Positions 33,571 to 43,087 are shown, counted from the first letter of the stretch. The stretch is 64,000 bases of DNA from Streptomyces sp. HUAS YS2 (GCF_033343995.1 NZ_CP137573.1:3257001-3321000), one strand, 5' to 3'. Program-made: numbers and translations. The notes: generated by a model from the letters alone, not told the origin.

Positions 33571-36351
33571 TCAGCGAGTGGACCGGTAGGCCTTGACGGC
33601 CTGTTGGTATACCTCGGTGACCTTGTCGCGCTGGCCGTCAGGACCGATCACCTGGACGACGTGGTACCGGCCGCCGACGATCAGCGCGAGGTTGCGCACG
33701 TACAGGTCGCGGCCGTCGCCGTCCTGCCAGGTGAACTGGCCCTCGGCCATGGCCTGCCGGCCCACGTCGACGCGGCGCAGCCCGGTCGCGCCGGACCAGG
33801 AGGAGTCCCGCCAGGGCTGCAGCTCGCGCTCCTTGGTGCGCTGGTACGCCATCGGGTCGGAGCCCTCGGCCTGCACAGTGTCCCGGCCGGGGACGACCAG
33901 CAGCGTGAAGTCTCCGCTGGTGTAGCGGATTTGCCCGGATTCGTTCTTCCCCGAACGCTTCCAGCCCTTCGCGACCGCGATCTGGAACCCCTCGGGGTCC
34001 TGGCGCAGCGTGTAGCCGGGGGCGAGGGAGACAGCGGGGGGCTTGGTGGGCGTGGGCGTGGGCTTGGGGGCCTCGGAGGCCTTGGGGGTCGACTGCGGGG
34101 ACTGGGGCGACTGTTGGGGCTGCTGGGGCTGTTGTGACTGCTGCGGGTTCTCGGCGGCGTCGCCGCCGTCGCCCTCCGTGCCGCTCTTGGGCAGGAACAG
34201 CATCGCGTACGCCACCGCTCCGGCGAGCAGGAGCAGGATGAGGACCAGGAGGGTGCGGCCGAGGGCGCGGGGGGCCTTCTGGGTCCGGGCGGCCTTGGGG
34301 ACCCTCGGAGCCTTCGGGGCCTTGGGCGCCTTGGCTGCGCGCTGGGGGAGCTCCTCGCGGAACTCCTGGTGATCGTGGTGGTCCTGGTGGTCCTGCCGGT
34401 CGGCCCGCGCCTGAGTACGACGGGACTCCTTGACCTTCTTGTGCCGGTGCCGGCCCTGCGCGGCGGCCCCGCGGCCCCGGCGCTTGCGGACCAGTTCGCC
34501 GCGGCGGCGGACGATGGGCAGCCGCGACGGGTCCTCGGACAGCAGCGGCACGACCGTGGTGCCCGCCTCCGGCTCGGGGGCGGACCTGACGAGCGAGCGC
34601 AGCCAGCCGCGCAGCTCCTCGAAGTCCGGGCGCTCGGTGGGGTCCTGGCGCAGCAGGGACTCGACGACGGGGCGCAGCGGCCCGCACTCCTCGGCGAACG
34701 CGGGCGGCTCGGCGCACACGAGCTGGACCAGCTCGACCGCGCTGTCCTCGGGGTACGGGGCGTGGCCCTGCACGGCGCGGTAGAGCAGCGCGCCGAGGGC
34801 CCACAGGTCGGTGGCCGGGCCGATGGGCGGCGCGAGCTGCCAGTTCTCGTGGACCGGCCCGGCCTGCTCCGGCGCCCAGCGCTCGGTGACCGGACCGACG
34901 ACGGCGATCCGGGCCTGCCGGGCGCGCTCGGCGGCGAGCGGAGTGGCGGGCCCGCGGTACGCGGGGGCGGGGCCGCCCGCGGCGACGACCTCGTCCCAGC
35001 GACCGGACGCGGGCACGAGCGCGCCGCGGCCCTCGGGGGCGTCGGACGACTCGGGGGCGCGGCGGGGAGCCGGGGCCGGGAGCGCGGGGCGCGCCCTGGT
35101 GCCGCCGGCGGGGACGGGCGCCGCCCCGTCGCGGGAGACGTGCGGGCCGTCGCTCCAGGTCCCGGCGAGGAGCGCGCGCGAGTTGCCACCGGCGTCGGGA
35201 CGATGGCCCTGGGCCTGGCTTCGGCCTTGGCCTTGGCCTTGGCCTTGGCCTTGGCCTTGGCCTTGGCCTTGGCCGAAGTCGTCGCCGTCGTCGGTTTCGT
35301 CGTCCTCGTCGTCCGCGTCCCGGCTCCACCACTGCGGCTCGGGCGCGCCGTCGGCCGGGACGGGGGCGGGGGCTGCGACCGGGGCGGCGGTCGGCTCGAC
35401 GCTCGGTTCGGCGCTCGGTTCGGCGGTCGGTTCGGCGGTCGGCTCCGTGGGCTCCGGCCGGCCGGGGCCGGGCTGGAGGGGCAGGGTGCCGGTCTCGGAG
35501 ATCCGCGCGGCGGCGCGGGCACCGGCCCGGTACGCGGCGATCGCCCCGGCACGGGCGGCCCGTACGTCGGCGGCGGAGCTCGGCGGGGCGGCCGGCAGCT
35601 CGGCCCGTACGGGCACCGTCTCCGCGCCCGCCTCCCGCGCGGCGGGGAGCAGGGACCCCGCGCCCTCGGGCTCGCGCCCCGGCTCCGGCGCGGGCTCGTA
35701 CTCGTACTCGTGGTCGGGCATGTGGTCGTGCTCGTACTCGGGCTCCGGCGACGGCACCGGTACGTAGCCGCACAGAGCCTCTTCGGCCGCGCCCGCCGCG
35801 AGCCCGGTGAGCACGACACGGCCGTCGTCGCAGACCAGGACCGTGCGGGTGGTGATGTTCCGGTGCGTCCAGCCGTGCGCGTGCAGCGCGCGCAGCGCGG
35901 TGAGCAGGTCGGAGGCGATCTCGGCGGCGCGGTACGGGTTCAGCGGGCGCTCGGCGAGCAGCGCGGCGAGCGGGCGGGCCGCGACGAGTTCGCTCGCTAT
36001 CCACAGCGAACCGGCCTCCGCGAACACGTCGAAGACCTGGTCGAGGCTCGGGTGGTCGGGGATCTGCGCGGCGGCCTGCGCCGCCTCCATCGCCCGCCGG
36101 ACGGCAGGGTCGTTCGGCCGCCGGGTCGCCCGCCCCTGCGCGCGGCGCGGCGCGCCACCGTACCCGTACGCGCTGCCGTCGGCGTCCAGCACCTCGGCGT
36201 CGACGACCTCCGGCAACGGCACCTGGCGGAGCAGGACCTCCTGACCGCTGTACGTGTCGAAGGCGCGGGTCTCGACGAGTTCGTACTCGTCCGAGGGCGG
36301 CAACGGCAGGCGGTAACGGTCGGCGAGCACCCTTCCCGCGTAGTCGTCCAC
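33571..36351 (-). CDS. Membrane pseudokinase with long disordered insert
   Basis: A 926-residue kinase-fold protein starting at GTG 36351 after GGGGAGG. Key catalytic residues are absent: the ATP-binding Lys position is Arg42 (VLLRQVP), the HRD triad reads HRN (163-165), and DFG is replaced by TGLAAG (182-187). A ~300-residue low-complexity insert separates the N-terminal half from the C-lobe (GPATDLWALGALLYRAVQG, about 500 on). The insert holds acidic His/Glu/Tyr runs, AEPTAEPS repeats and a (Gly-Gln) run. A basic cytoplasmic segment, a transmembrane helix (about 700-720) and an extracytoplasmic DPEGF domain follow. It is probably a scaffold or allosteric partner of the adjacent kinases. Confidence 0.88.
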   Translation of the reverse strand: MDDYAGRVLADRYRLPLPPSDEYELVETRAFDTYSGQEVLLRQVPLPEVVDAEVLDADGSAYGYGGAPRRAQGRATRRPNDPAVRRAMEAAQAAAQIPDHPSLDQVFDVFAEAGSLWIASELVAARPLAALLAERPLNPYRAAEIASDLLTALRALHAHGWTHRNITTRTVLVCDDGRVVLTGLAAGAAEEALCGYVPVPSPEPEYEHDHMPDHEYEYEPAPEPGREPEGAGSLLPAAREAGAETVPVRAELPAAPPSSAADVRAARAGAIAAYRAGARAAARISETGTLPLQPGPGRPEPTEPTAEPTAEPSAEPSVEPTAAPVAAPAPVPADGAPEPQWWSRDADDEDDETDDGDDFGQGQGQGQGQGQGQGQGRSQAQGHRPDAGGNSRALLAGTWSDGPHVSRDGAAPVPAGGTRARPALPAPAPRRAPESSDAPEGRGALVPASGRWDEVVAAGGPAPAYRGPATPLAAERARQARIAVVGPVTERWAPEQAGPVHENWQLAPPIGPATDLWALGALLYRAVQGHAPYPEDSAVELVQLVCAEPPAFAEECGPLRPVVESLLRQDPTERPDFEELRGWLRSLVRSAPEPEAGTTVVPLLSEDPSRLPIVRRRGELVRKRRGRGAAAQGRHRHKKVKESRRTQARADRQDHQDHHDHQEFREELPQRAAKAPKAPKAPRVPKAARTQKAPRALGRTLLVLILLLLAGAVAYAMLFLPKSGTEGDGGDAAENPQQSQQPQQPQQSPQSPQSTPKASEAPKPTPTPTKPPAVSLAPGYTLRQDPEGFQIAVAKGWKRSGKNESGQIRYTSGDFTLLVVPGRDTVQAEGSDPMAYQRTKERELQPWRDSSWSGATGLRRVDVGRQAMAEGQFTWQDGDGRDLYVRNLALIVGGRYHVVQVIGPDGQRDKVTEVYQQAVKAYRSTR
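35223..35274. repeat. Hexanucleotide microsatellite coding Gly-Gln
   Basis: GGCCTT is repeated eight times plus a partial copy. On the minus strand it encodes alternating Gly-Gln in the insert of the pseudokinase. Length changes by whole units keep the frame. Confidence 0.9.
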
Positions 36352-36487
36352 GACGCCTCCCCAGCAGCGTGCTGTCCCCCCGGCCCTACAGATCGTGCGA
36401 AACCGTCAAATCCGGTCAGGTCCCGTACATTTGAGGGCTCGGCTCGGCTGCGTACGGTCCGCTGCCTCTCACGATACGTGGCGTCGG

Positions 36488-38680
36488 TCAGTCCTTGGGG
36501 CTGAATGTCGCGAACGCGGTCTCCCGCAGCGTCCGGCACTCGGGGCCGTTCCACTCACTCGCCTTGCAGCTGACCATGATGGAGTAGCCGTGGTCGGCGT
36601 CCACCTTGAAGCCGCGGTTGAGGACGTGGACGCGCATGCCGCCCTGGTTGCGCTCGAACTCCCAGTCCGCGACGGTCGGGTACCCCTTGTAGGCGACCTT
36701 CTTGATGCCGAAGTGCTTGTAGCCGTTGCTCGACGCGGAGACCGCGGAGACCGCGCCGGCCCAGGCCGCGGCGGCGTCGTCCTTGGGGCTGTCGTTGAAG
36801 TCCACCTGGACTCGCGGGAAGCCGCCGGAGGCGCTGAATATCCCGCCGGAGTTCTGGCCGGCTATGCCGGTGAGCTTGAAGGTGGACGGCATGGCCATGG
36901 TGAAGTGGAATCGGTCGTTGGTCACCTGCGCGTAGCCCGCGGGCAGCTGGGCCCCGGCGCCGCCGGTGCTGCTTCCGGCGCCGTTGCCGCCGGTCGACGG
37001 GGTGCCGGACGGCTGCTTGGTGCCGCCGGTGCCGGAGTCGCCGGACCCCTTCTCGCCGCCCTGCTGACCGGGGCCGCCGGACGACCGGTCCGTCCCCGTC
37101 CCGGCGTCACCGGTGGTCGCCCCGGAGGAGGCGACCTTGTCGCCGCCCTTGCCGGAACCCGTCCCCTTACCCGCATTCCCCTTGTCGCCACCGCTGAGCA
37201 CGATGGCGAGGACGGTGGCGAGCACGGCGAGGGCCACGACCACGGCGATGATCACGAGCGTGCGGCGCGGGACGACGTCGGTCAACGGCGCGCGGACCGG
37301 CGCGGGCCGACCGCCGCCCTGCACCGGCTCCGGCTTTTGCTGCTTCTGCTGCTGCTTCTGCTGCCGCTGCTGCTTCTGCTGTGCGGCGGCCGCGGCCGCC
37401 GCGTCCCGTACGGACTTCAGCGCGCCGCGCATCCGCTCGGCGGCGGCGGGCTCCTCCGTGCGGGACGTCGCGGGCGCGTCGGCCGGCGGGACGGGGGGCA
37501 GCGGGACGACGCGGGTCGCCTCCGGGGACGGCTCGGCGACGGCCGCCGCGTCGGGCGCGGCGAGCACGGCGTCGAGCAGCGCGCGGGCGCCGGCGTTGTC
37601 GAGGCGCTGCTCGGGGTCCTTGGCGAGCAGGCCGTAGATGACCTTCTCCAGCTCGGGCCCCGCGTTCTTGGGCGGGTCGACCGGCTCGGTCATCACGGCG
37701 GTGAGCGTCGCGATGGCGGAGCCCTTGTCGTACGGCGGGCTGCCCTCGACGCTCGCGTACAGCAGGCCGCCGAGCGACCACATGTCGGCGGCGGGCCCGG
37801 GCTTGTGGCCGCGGGCGCGCTCGGGCGAGATGTACGAGGGTGCGCCGACGAGCATGCCGGTGGAGGTGATCGACGGGTCGCCCTCGACCTGGGCGATGCC
37901 GAAGTCGGTGAGGACGACCCGGCCGTCCTCGGCGATCAGCACGTTGGACGGCTTCACGTCGCGGTGCAGGATGCCCTCGCGGTGCGCGGAGCGCAGCACG
38001 TCGAGGATGGCGAGGCCGACCTCGGCGGCGCGGCGCGGAGTGAGCGTGCCGTCCTCACGGATGGCTTCGGCGAGGGACTTGCCCTCGACCAGCTCCATCA
38101 CGATCCACGGCCGGTCGTCCTCGTCGACGACGTCGAAGACGGTCACCGCGCCGTTGTTGCGGATGCGGGCGATCGCCTTCGCCTCCCGCAGGGTGCGGGT
38201 GATGAGGCGGCGCTTCTCCTCCTCGTCGATGCTGTTGGGGAACCGCAGCTCCTTGACGGCGACGGTCCGGCCCAGCGTCTCGTCGACGGCGCGCCACACG
38301 GTGCCCATGCCGCCCCGCCCGAGCACCTTGCCCAGCCGGTACCGGCCCGCCAGCAAGCGCCCCTCGACGGTCGGCGCGGGAACCTTCCCGTAGGAGCCGC
38401 CCTTCCGCGCGGCAGCCGCCGGAGCCGGCGCCGGCTTCTCGGGCGCGGCGTCGGCGAGGTCGGCCGCCGCCGCTCTGTCCTTCGCTTCGTTCGCGTCCGG
38501 CGTGTCGGCCGCGTCCGTCGTGTCCGACGCCTCCGGCGACGCCGCGGCGGGGCCGGCGGCCTCGTCGGACGTCCCGCCGTCGGCGCGCTCCGCCTCGCGC
38601 GCCGCGGGAACCACACCCCGGTTGTCGTCGGTCCCGGCGACCTCTGGTGCCATGTCCCGCGACTGCTCCGCCTCCGACAT
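36488..38680 (-). CDS. Membrane Ser/Thr protein kinase with Gln-rich juxtamembrane region
   Basis: A 730-residue kinase. The first ~110 residues are acidic and disordered. The kinase domain (about 112-375) has GRGGMGTVW, VAVKEL, HRDVKPSN and DFG intact. A Gln/Lys-rich stretch (KQQRQQKQQQKQQ, about 460) lies before the transmembrane helix (about 500-525), followed by a Gly/Ser-rich stalk and a ~140-residue extracytoplasmic domain with three cysteines. The ATG at 38680 follows GAGGGG; an upstream in-frame start at 38764 lacks a ribosome site. It heads the four-gene kinase run and is divergent from a serine hydrolase. Confidence 0.9.
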   Translation of the reverse strand: MSEAEQSRDMAPEVAGTDDNRGVVPAAREAERADGGTSDEAAGPAAASPEASDTTDAADTPDANEAKDRAAAADLADAAPEKPAPAPAAAARKGGSYGKVPAPTVEGRLLAGRYRLGKVLGRGGMGTVWRAVDETLGRTVAVKELRFPNSIDEEEKRRLITRTLREAKAIARIRNNGAVTVFDVVDEDDRPWIVMELVEGKSLAEAIREDGTLTPRRAAEVGLAILDVLRSAHREGILHRDVKPSNVLIAEDGRVVLTDFGIAQVEGDPSITSTGMLVGAPSYISPERARGHKPGPAADMWSLGGLLYASVEGSPPYDKGSAIATLTAVMTEPVDPPKNAGPELEKVIYGLLAKDPEQRLDNAGARALLDAVLAAPDAAAVAEPSPEATRVVPLPPVPPADAPATSRTEEPAAAERMRGALKSVRDAAAAAAAQQKQQRQQKQQQKQQKPEPVQGGGRPAPVRAPLTDVVPRRTLVIIAVVVALAVLATVLAIVLSGGDKGNAGKGTGSGKGGDKVASSGATTGDAGTGTDRSSGGPGQQGGEKGSGDSGTGGTKQPSGTPSTGGNGAGSSTGGAGAQLPAGYAQVTNDRFHFTMAMPSTFKLTGIAGQNSGGIFSASGGFPRVQVDFNDSPKDDAAAAWAGAVSAVSASSNGYKHFGIKKVAYKGYPTVADWEFERNQGGMRVHVLNRGFKVDADHGYSIMVSCKASEWNGPECRTLRETAFATFSPKD

Positions 38681-38841
38681 GCGTCCCCTCTGCGATCCCT
38701 CGTCTTCGCCCGCGTCAGCCGCTTCCCCACCTGATGCGGTAACCCGCCCTGGAAGAGAGCCCATTGTCCCTCACTCCGGGACCGGCGCTGCTCCCGGGTC
38801 CGCACTCCGGGAGGATGGCCACGGAGAAAGGGACTCCCACC

Positions 38842-39849
38842 ATGCCACCGGCCCGCACCCGAATCGCCGCACTCCTGGTCGCGGCGCTCCTCGCGCTGAC
38901 CCCGGCGTCCCTCGCCGGCGAACCGTCTCCTCCCGTCCTGGCCCGGTTCGTCACCCAGGGCGGCGCCCCCGCCGCGGCCCTGCTGACCACCGCCCCAGGC
39001 TCACCGGACCGGTACACGACGGCCGGCGGGCCCACCGTCCGCCGGAACGAGCACTTCCGGGCCGGCAGCGTCACGAAGACCTTCGTCGCGACCGTGGTCC
39101 TCCAGCTCGTCGCCGAGGGCCGGCTGAGCCTGGACGAACCGGTCCGCGCCCGACTCGGTGACCCCGTCCCCGGCCACCGGCTCGACGACCGCGTCACCGT
39201 CCGCACGCTGCTCACCCACACCAGCGGCCTGTACGACTACGTCCGCGTCACCACCTCCCCCGCGCCCACCTCACCCCGCGCCGCGCTGCGGACCGCCCTG
39301 ACCCACGTCCCGCGCCCGGTGGGCTCGTTCGCGTACTCCAACACCAACTACGTCGTGCTCGGCATGCTCGTCGAGCGTGTCACCGGCCACCCGTACGCCG
39401 TCGAGGCCGAACGCCGCATCCTCACCCCCCTCGCCCTGACCGGCACCTCCTTCCCCGGCGCGCGCCGCGCCCTGCCCACCCCGCACCGCCCTGGTGAACC
39501 CGACGTCGACCCCCGCGTCGCGGGCGCGGCCGGCGAGCTGGTGTCGACGCTCGACGACCTCACCCGCTTCTACTCCGCCCTGCTCGGCGGACGGCTGCTG
39601 CCCGCCGAGCAGATGCGCGAACTGCTCGACACCTCGGCCACCGGCGGCCGGTACGGGATGGCCGTGTTTCCCGAACGGCTCTCGTGCGGGCTCACCGTGT
39701 GGGGGCACAACGGCCGGATCACCGGCAGCGCCGTCCGGGCCGCCACCACCGCGGACGGCCGCCGCACCCTCGTGTTCCGGGTAACCACCGACCGCCAGGC
39801 CGACCGCGGTCTCCAACGGGCCCTGCTGGAATCCGCGTTCTGCCCCTGA
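38842..39849 (+). CDS. Secreted serine hydrolase (class C beta-lactamase / DD-peptidase family)
   Basis: A 335-residue exported protein with a signal peptide (MPPARTRIAALLVAALLALT, cleavage near SLAGEP). The penicillin-binding fold motifs are all present: SxxK as SVTK (about 75), YxN as YSN (about 167) and the third motif HNG in WGHNGRITG. Such enzymes are DD-carboxypeptidases or esterases, and act on wall peptides or small esters. The ATG at 38842 follows AGAAAGGG. It is divergent from the kinase at 36488, across 161 bases. Confidence 0.85.
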   Translation: MPPARTRIAALLVAALLALTPASLAGEPSPPVLARFVTQGGAPAAALLTTAPGSPDRYTTAGGPTVRRNEHFRAGSVTKTFVATVVLQLVAEGRLSLDEPVRARLGDPVPGHRLDDRVTVRTLLTHTSGLYDYVRVTTSPAPTSPRAALRTALTHVPRPVGSFAYSNTNYVVLGMLVERVTGHPYAVEAERRILTPLALTGTSFPGARRALPTPHRPGEPDVDPRVAGAAGELVSTLDDLTRFYSALLGGRLLPAEQMRELLDTSATGGRYGMAVFPERLSCGLTVWGHNGRITGSAVRAATTADGRRTLVFRVTTDRQADRGLQRALLESAFCP

Positions 39850-39892
39850 GCCACCGGCCGCCCCCGCGCCGGCTACCGCACCCCGCGCCGGC

Positions 39893-41599
39893 TCAGATGG
39901 GCACGATGTCCGGCGCCCCGAGTCTCGCGGCGTCCGCCGTCAGGTCGTCCGGCTGCCGCTGCGACTCCCGTTCGGCCTCCACCCGCTTCTCGTAGTGCTC
40001 GATCTCCTTCTCGATCTGGGTCTTGTCCCAGCCCAGCACCGGCGCCATCAGCTCGGCGCACTCCCGGGCGCTGCGCGTGCCCCGGTCGAAGGTCTCGATG
40101 GAGATCCGGGTGCGCCGGGTCAGCACGTCGTCCAGATGGCGCGCGCCCTCGTGGGAGGCGGCGTACACGACCTCCGCCCGCAGGTAGTCGTCCGCCGCGG
40201 CGAGCGGCCGGCCGAGCCCCGGGTCGGCGGCGATCAGGTCGAGCAGTTCCTCCGTCAGGGACCCGTACCGGTTGAGCAGATGCTCGACCCGTACGACGTG
40301 CAGCCCGGTTCGGGCGGCGATTCTCGCCCGCGCGTTCCACAGCGCTTGGTAGCCCTCCGCGCCGAGCAGCGGCACGTCCTCCGTGACGCAGGCGGCGACG
40401 CGCATGTCCAGCCCGTGCACCGCTTCGTCCACGGCGTCCTTCGCCATCACCCGGTACGTCGTGTACTTGCCGCCGGCGACGACCACGAGCCCGGGCACGG
40501 GATGGGCGACGATGTGCTCGCGCGAGAGCATGCTGGTGGCGTCCGACTCCCCGGCGAGCAGCGGCCGCAGGCCCGCGTAGACGCCCTGGACGTCGTCCCG
40601 GGTGAGCGGCACCGCGAGCACGGTGTTCACGTGTTCGAGCAGGTAGTCGATGTCGGCGCTGGAGGCCGCCGGATGGGCCTTGTCGAGGTCCCAGTCGGTG
40701 TCCGTGGTGCCGACGATCCAGTGCCGCCCCCACGGGATCACGAAGAGCACGGACTTCTCGGTCCGCAGGATCAGACCGGTGCTGGAATGGATCCGGTCCT
40801 TGGGCACCACGAGGTGGATGCCCTTGGAGGCGCGGACGTGGAACTGCCCCCGCTCGCCGATGAGCGCCTGGGTGTCGTCCGTCCACACCCCGGTCGCGTT
40901 GACGATCTGCCGGGCGCGGATCTCGTACTCGGCGCCCGCCTCCACGTCCTGCACGCGGGCACCGACCACCCGCTCGCCCTCGCGCAGGAAGCCGATCACC
41001 CTGGCCCGGCTGGCCACCTTCGCGCCGTAGCTCGCGGCGGTGCGCACGAGCGTGGCGACGAAGCGCGCGTCGTCCATCTGGGCGTCGTAGTACTGCAACG
41101 CCCCGACCAGGGCGTCCTTCTTCAGGCAGGGCGCGACGCGCAGGGCGTTCCGGCGGCTCAGGTGGCGGTGCACGGGCAGGCCGCGGCCGTGCCCGGACGA
41201 GACCGACATCGCGTCGTACAGCGCGACACCCGAGCCCGCGTAGAACCGCTCCCATCCCTTGTGCTGCAGCGGATAGAGGAAGGGCACGGGTTTGACGAGG
41301 TGCGGGGCGAGCCGTTCGAGGAGCAGGCCGCGCTCCTTCAACGCCTCTCTCACCAGCGCGAAGTCGAGCATCTCGAGGTAGCGCAGTCCGCCGTGGATCA
41401 GCTTGCTCGACCGGCTGGACGTGCCCGACGCCCAGTCGCGGGCCTCGACGAGCCCGGTCGCCAGCCCCCGCGTGGCCGCGTCCAACGCGGTCCCGGCGCC
41501 GACCACGCCCGCGCCCACGACCAGCACGTCCAGCTCCTGCTCGGCCATCGCCGCGAGCGCCTCGACGCGCTCCGTCGGCCCCAGTGTCGCTGTCCTCAC
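39893..41599 (-). CDS. glpD: Glycerol-3-phosphate dehydrogenase (FAD-dependent)
   Basis: A 568-residue aerobic, membrane-associated flavoprotein that oxidises sn-glycerol 3-phosphate to dihydroxyacetone phosphate and feeds electrons to quinone. The FAD-binding GAGVVGAGTALDAATRG (about 30-46) and the family signature GGLRYLE are clear, and the GTTDTDW and GGKYTTYRVMA blocks are in place. The C-terminal helical domain is complete. The GTG at 41599 follows GGGAGGCAG. No glycerol kinase or facilitator gene is adjacent, so this appears to be a stand-alone copy. Confidence 0.93.
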   Translation of the reverse strand: MRTATLGPTERVEALAAMAEQELDVLVVGAGVVGAGTALDAATRGLATGLVEARDWASGTSSRSSKLIHGGLRYLEMLDFALVREALKERGLLLERLAPHLVKPVPFLYPLQHKGWERFYAGSGVALYDAMSVSSGHGRGLPVHRHLSRRNALRVAPCLKKDALVGALQYYDAQMDDARFVATLVRTAASYGAKVASRARVIGFLREGERVVGARVQDVEAGAEYEIRARQIVNATGVWTDDTQALIGERGQFHVRASKGIHLVVPKDRIHSSTGLILRTEKSVLFVIPWGRHWIVGTTDTDWDLDKAHPAASSADIDYLLEHVNTVLAVPLTRDDVQGVYAGLRPLLAGESDATSMLSREHIVAHPVPGLVVVAGGKYTTYRVMAKDAVDEAVHGLDMRVAACVTEDVPLLGAEGYQALWNARARIAARTGLHVVRVEHLLNRYGSLTEELLDLIAADPGLGRPLAAADDYLRAEVVYAASHEGARHLDDVLTRRTRISIETFDRGTRSARECAELMAPVLGWDKTQIEKEIEHYEKRVEAERESQRQPDDLTADAARLGAPDIVPI

Positions 41600-41745
41600 C
41601 GCTGCCTCCCGTCGTCCCCCGCGTGAGCACCCGTGTGGTCCGGCTCACACACACGATTCTGGCCCGGCCCTCCGACTTCAGCCACCGCCCGTCACGTTCT
41701 GTGGATAACACTCGGCGAACTTCGGCACCACAATGCCGCATATCG

Positions 41746-41768
41746 GTCATATTTACGCCTAGTCTGAC
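41746..41768 (+). promoter_or_regulatory. Motif shared with the whiD upstream region
   Basis: GTCATATTTAC-N2-CTA-N4-GAC occurs about 80 bases ahead of the nucleotide-sugar dehydrogenase gene. The same pattern with the same spacing occurs at 49005-49027 before whiD. It could be a shared regulator site or a promoter of one sigma class; the sequence is unusually AT-rich for this genome. Confidence 0.45.
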
Positions 41769-41845
41769 ATTGCACTCGCCCCGTTCTGTCCACGGGGCTT
41801 GCGCGTCGCGTTCCCTCCGGCTACTGGGAAGGACGGCCCACCTTC

Positions 41846-43087
41846 ATGCCCGCTGATCTCGCCGTCATCGGCCTCGGCCACCACGGACTCCCTCTCGCCC
41901 AGGCCGCCACCGCCGCCGGCATCGACACCATCGGCTTCGACACCGACCCCCGCCCGGTCGCCGAACTCGCCGCGGGCCGCCCTCCGGTCGACGGCTCGCT
42001 CAGCGCCTCGGAGATCCGCCGGATGCTCTCGGGGGGCTTCCGGCCGACCACCAACCCGGCCGAACTCGGCCGCGTCCGCACCGCCGTCATCTGCGCCCCC
42101 ACGTCGCTCGGCGCCGACCGCTCCCTCGACCTGACCGCCGTCACCGACGCCGCCCGCGCGCTCGCCGCCCGGCTGCGCCCGCACACCACGGTCCTGCTGG
42201 AGTCCCCCGTCCCGCCCGGAACCACCGAGGGCCTGCTGCGCGATCTGCTCGAAGCGGGCTCGGGCCTGCGCGCCGGACGCGACTTCCACCTCGCGTACTC
42301 CCCCGACCGCCTCGACCCCGGCAGCCGCACCCGCGGCTTCACCGGCACCCCCAAGGTCATCGGCGGCCTCACCCCGGCCTGCACCGAATCCGCCGCCGCG
42401 TTCTACGGACGCCTCACCGACAAGGTCGTCCGCGCCCGCGGCCCGCGCGAGGCGGAGACGGTCAAGCTCCTGGAGACGAACTTCCGGCACGTCAACATCG
42501 CGCTGGTGAACGAGATGGCGGTGCTCTGCCACGAACTCGGCGTCGACCTGTGGGACGTCATCCGCTGCGCCGAGACCAAGCCGTTCGGCTTCCAGGCCTT
42601 CCGCCCCGGCCCCGGCGTCGGCGGCCACGGCGTCCCCGTCGACACCCTCGGCACCCACCGCCCGCTGCGCATGGTCGAGCTGGCGACCCAGGTCAACGAG
42701 CGCATGCCGCAGTACGTGATCCAGCGCTGCGCCACCCTCCTCAACGAGCACGGCAAGTCCGCCCGCGGCGCGCGGGTCCTTCTGCTCGGCATCACGTACA
42801 AACCCGATCTCGCCGACCGGCAGGGCTCCCCCGCCACCGAGATCGCCTGCCGCCTGATGGACCTGGGCGCCGCGGTCAGCTACCACGACCCGCACGTCCT
42901 GGACTGGCGGGTGCGCGAGCGGCCCGTCCCGCGCGCCGACTCCCTCTACGAGGCCGCGGCCGAAGCCGACCTGACGGTGCTGCTCCAGCACCACCGCACG
43001 TACGACCTCCAGGGCCTGGCGGTCAAGGCCCAGCTCCTCCTCGACACCCGCGGTGCCACCCCCGCGGGCGCGGCGCACCGGCTCTGA
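41846..43087 (+). CDS. Nucleotide-sugar dehydrogenase family protein lacking the catalytic Cys
   Basis: A 413-residue protein of the UDP-glucose/UDP-ManNAc dehydrogenase family, with N-terminal NAD-binding domain (DLAVIGLGHHGLPLA), central dimerisation domain (KLLETNFRHVNIALVNEMA) and C-terminal sugar-nucleotide domain (GITYKPDLADRQGSPA). The catalytic loop normally reads GGHCxPVDP. Here residues 259-266 are GGHGVPVD, so Cys262 is Gly (codon GGC at 42629). Without the nucleophile the second oxidation step should be impossible; the protein may be inactive, or may only reduce or bind its nucleotide sugar. The frame and length are otherwise normal, arguing against decay. ATG 41846 follows GGAAGG at a long spacing. 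Confidence 0.85.
   Translation: MPADLAVIGLGHHGLPLAQAATAAGIDTIGFDTDPRPVAELAAGRPPVDGSLSASEIRRMLSGGFRPTTNPAELGRVRTAVICAPTSLGADRSLDLTAVTDAARALAARLRPHTTVLLESPVPPGTTEGLLRDLLEAGSGLRAGRDFHLAYSPDRLDPGSRTRGFTGTPKVIGGLTPACTESAAAFYGRLTDKVVRARGPREAETVKLLETNFRHVNIALVNEMAVLCHELGVDLWDVIRCAETKPFGFQAFRPGPGVGGHGVPVDTLGTHRPLRMVELATQVNERMPQYVIQRCATLLNEHGKSARGARVLLLGITYKPDLADRQGSPATEIACRLMDLGAAVSYHDPHVLDWRVRERPVPRADSLYEAAAEADLTVLLQHHRTYDLQGLAVKAQLLLDTRGATPAGAAHRL

Noticed and set aside
35223..35274. Repeat array as regulatory element
   Set aside because: It is in frame within the pseudokinase gene and explained as a coding microsatellite.
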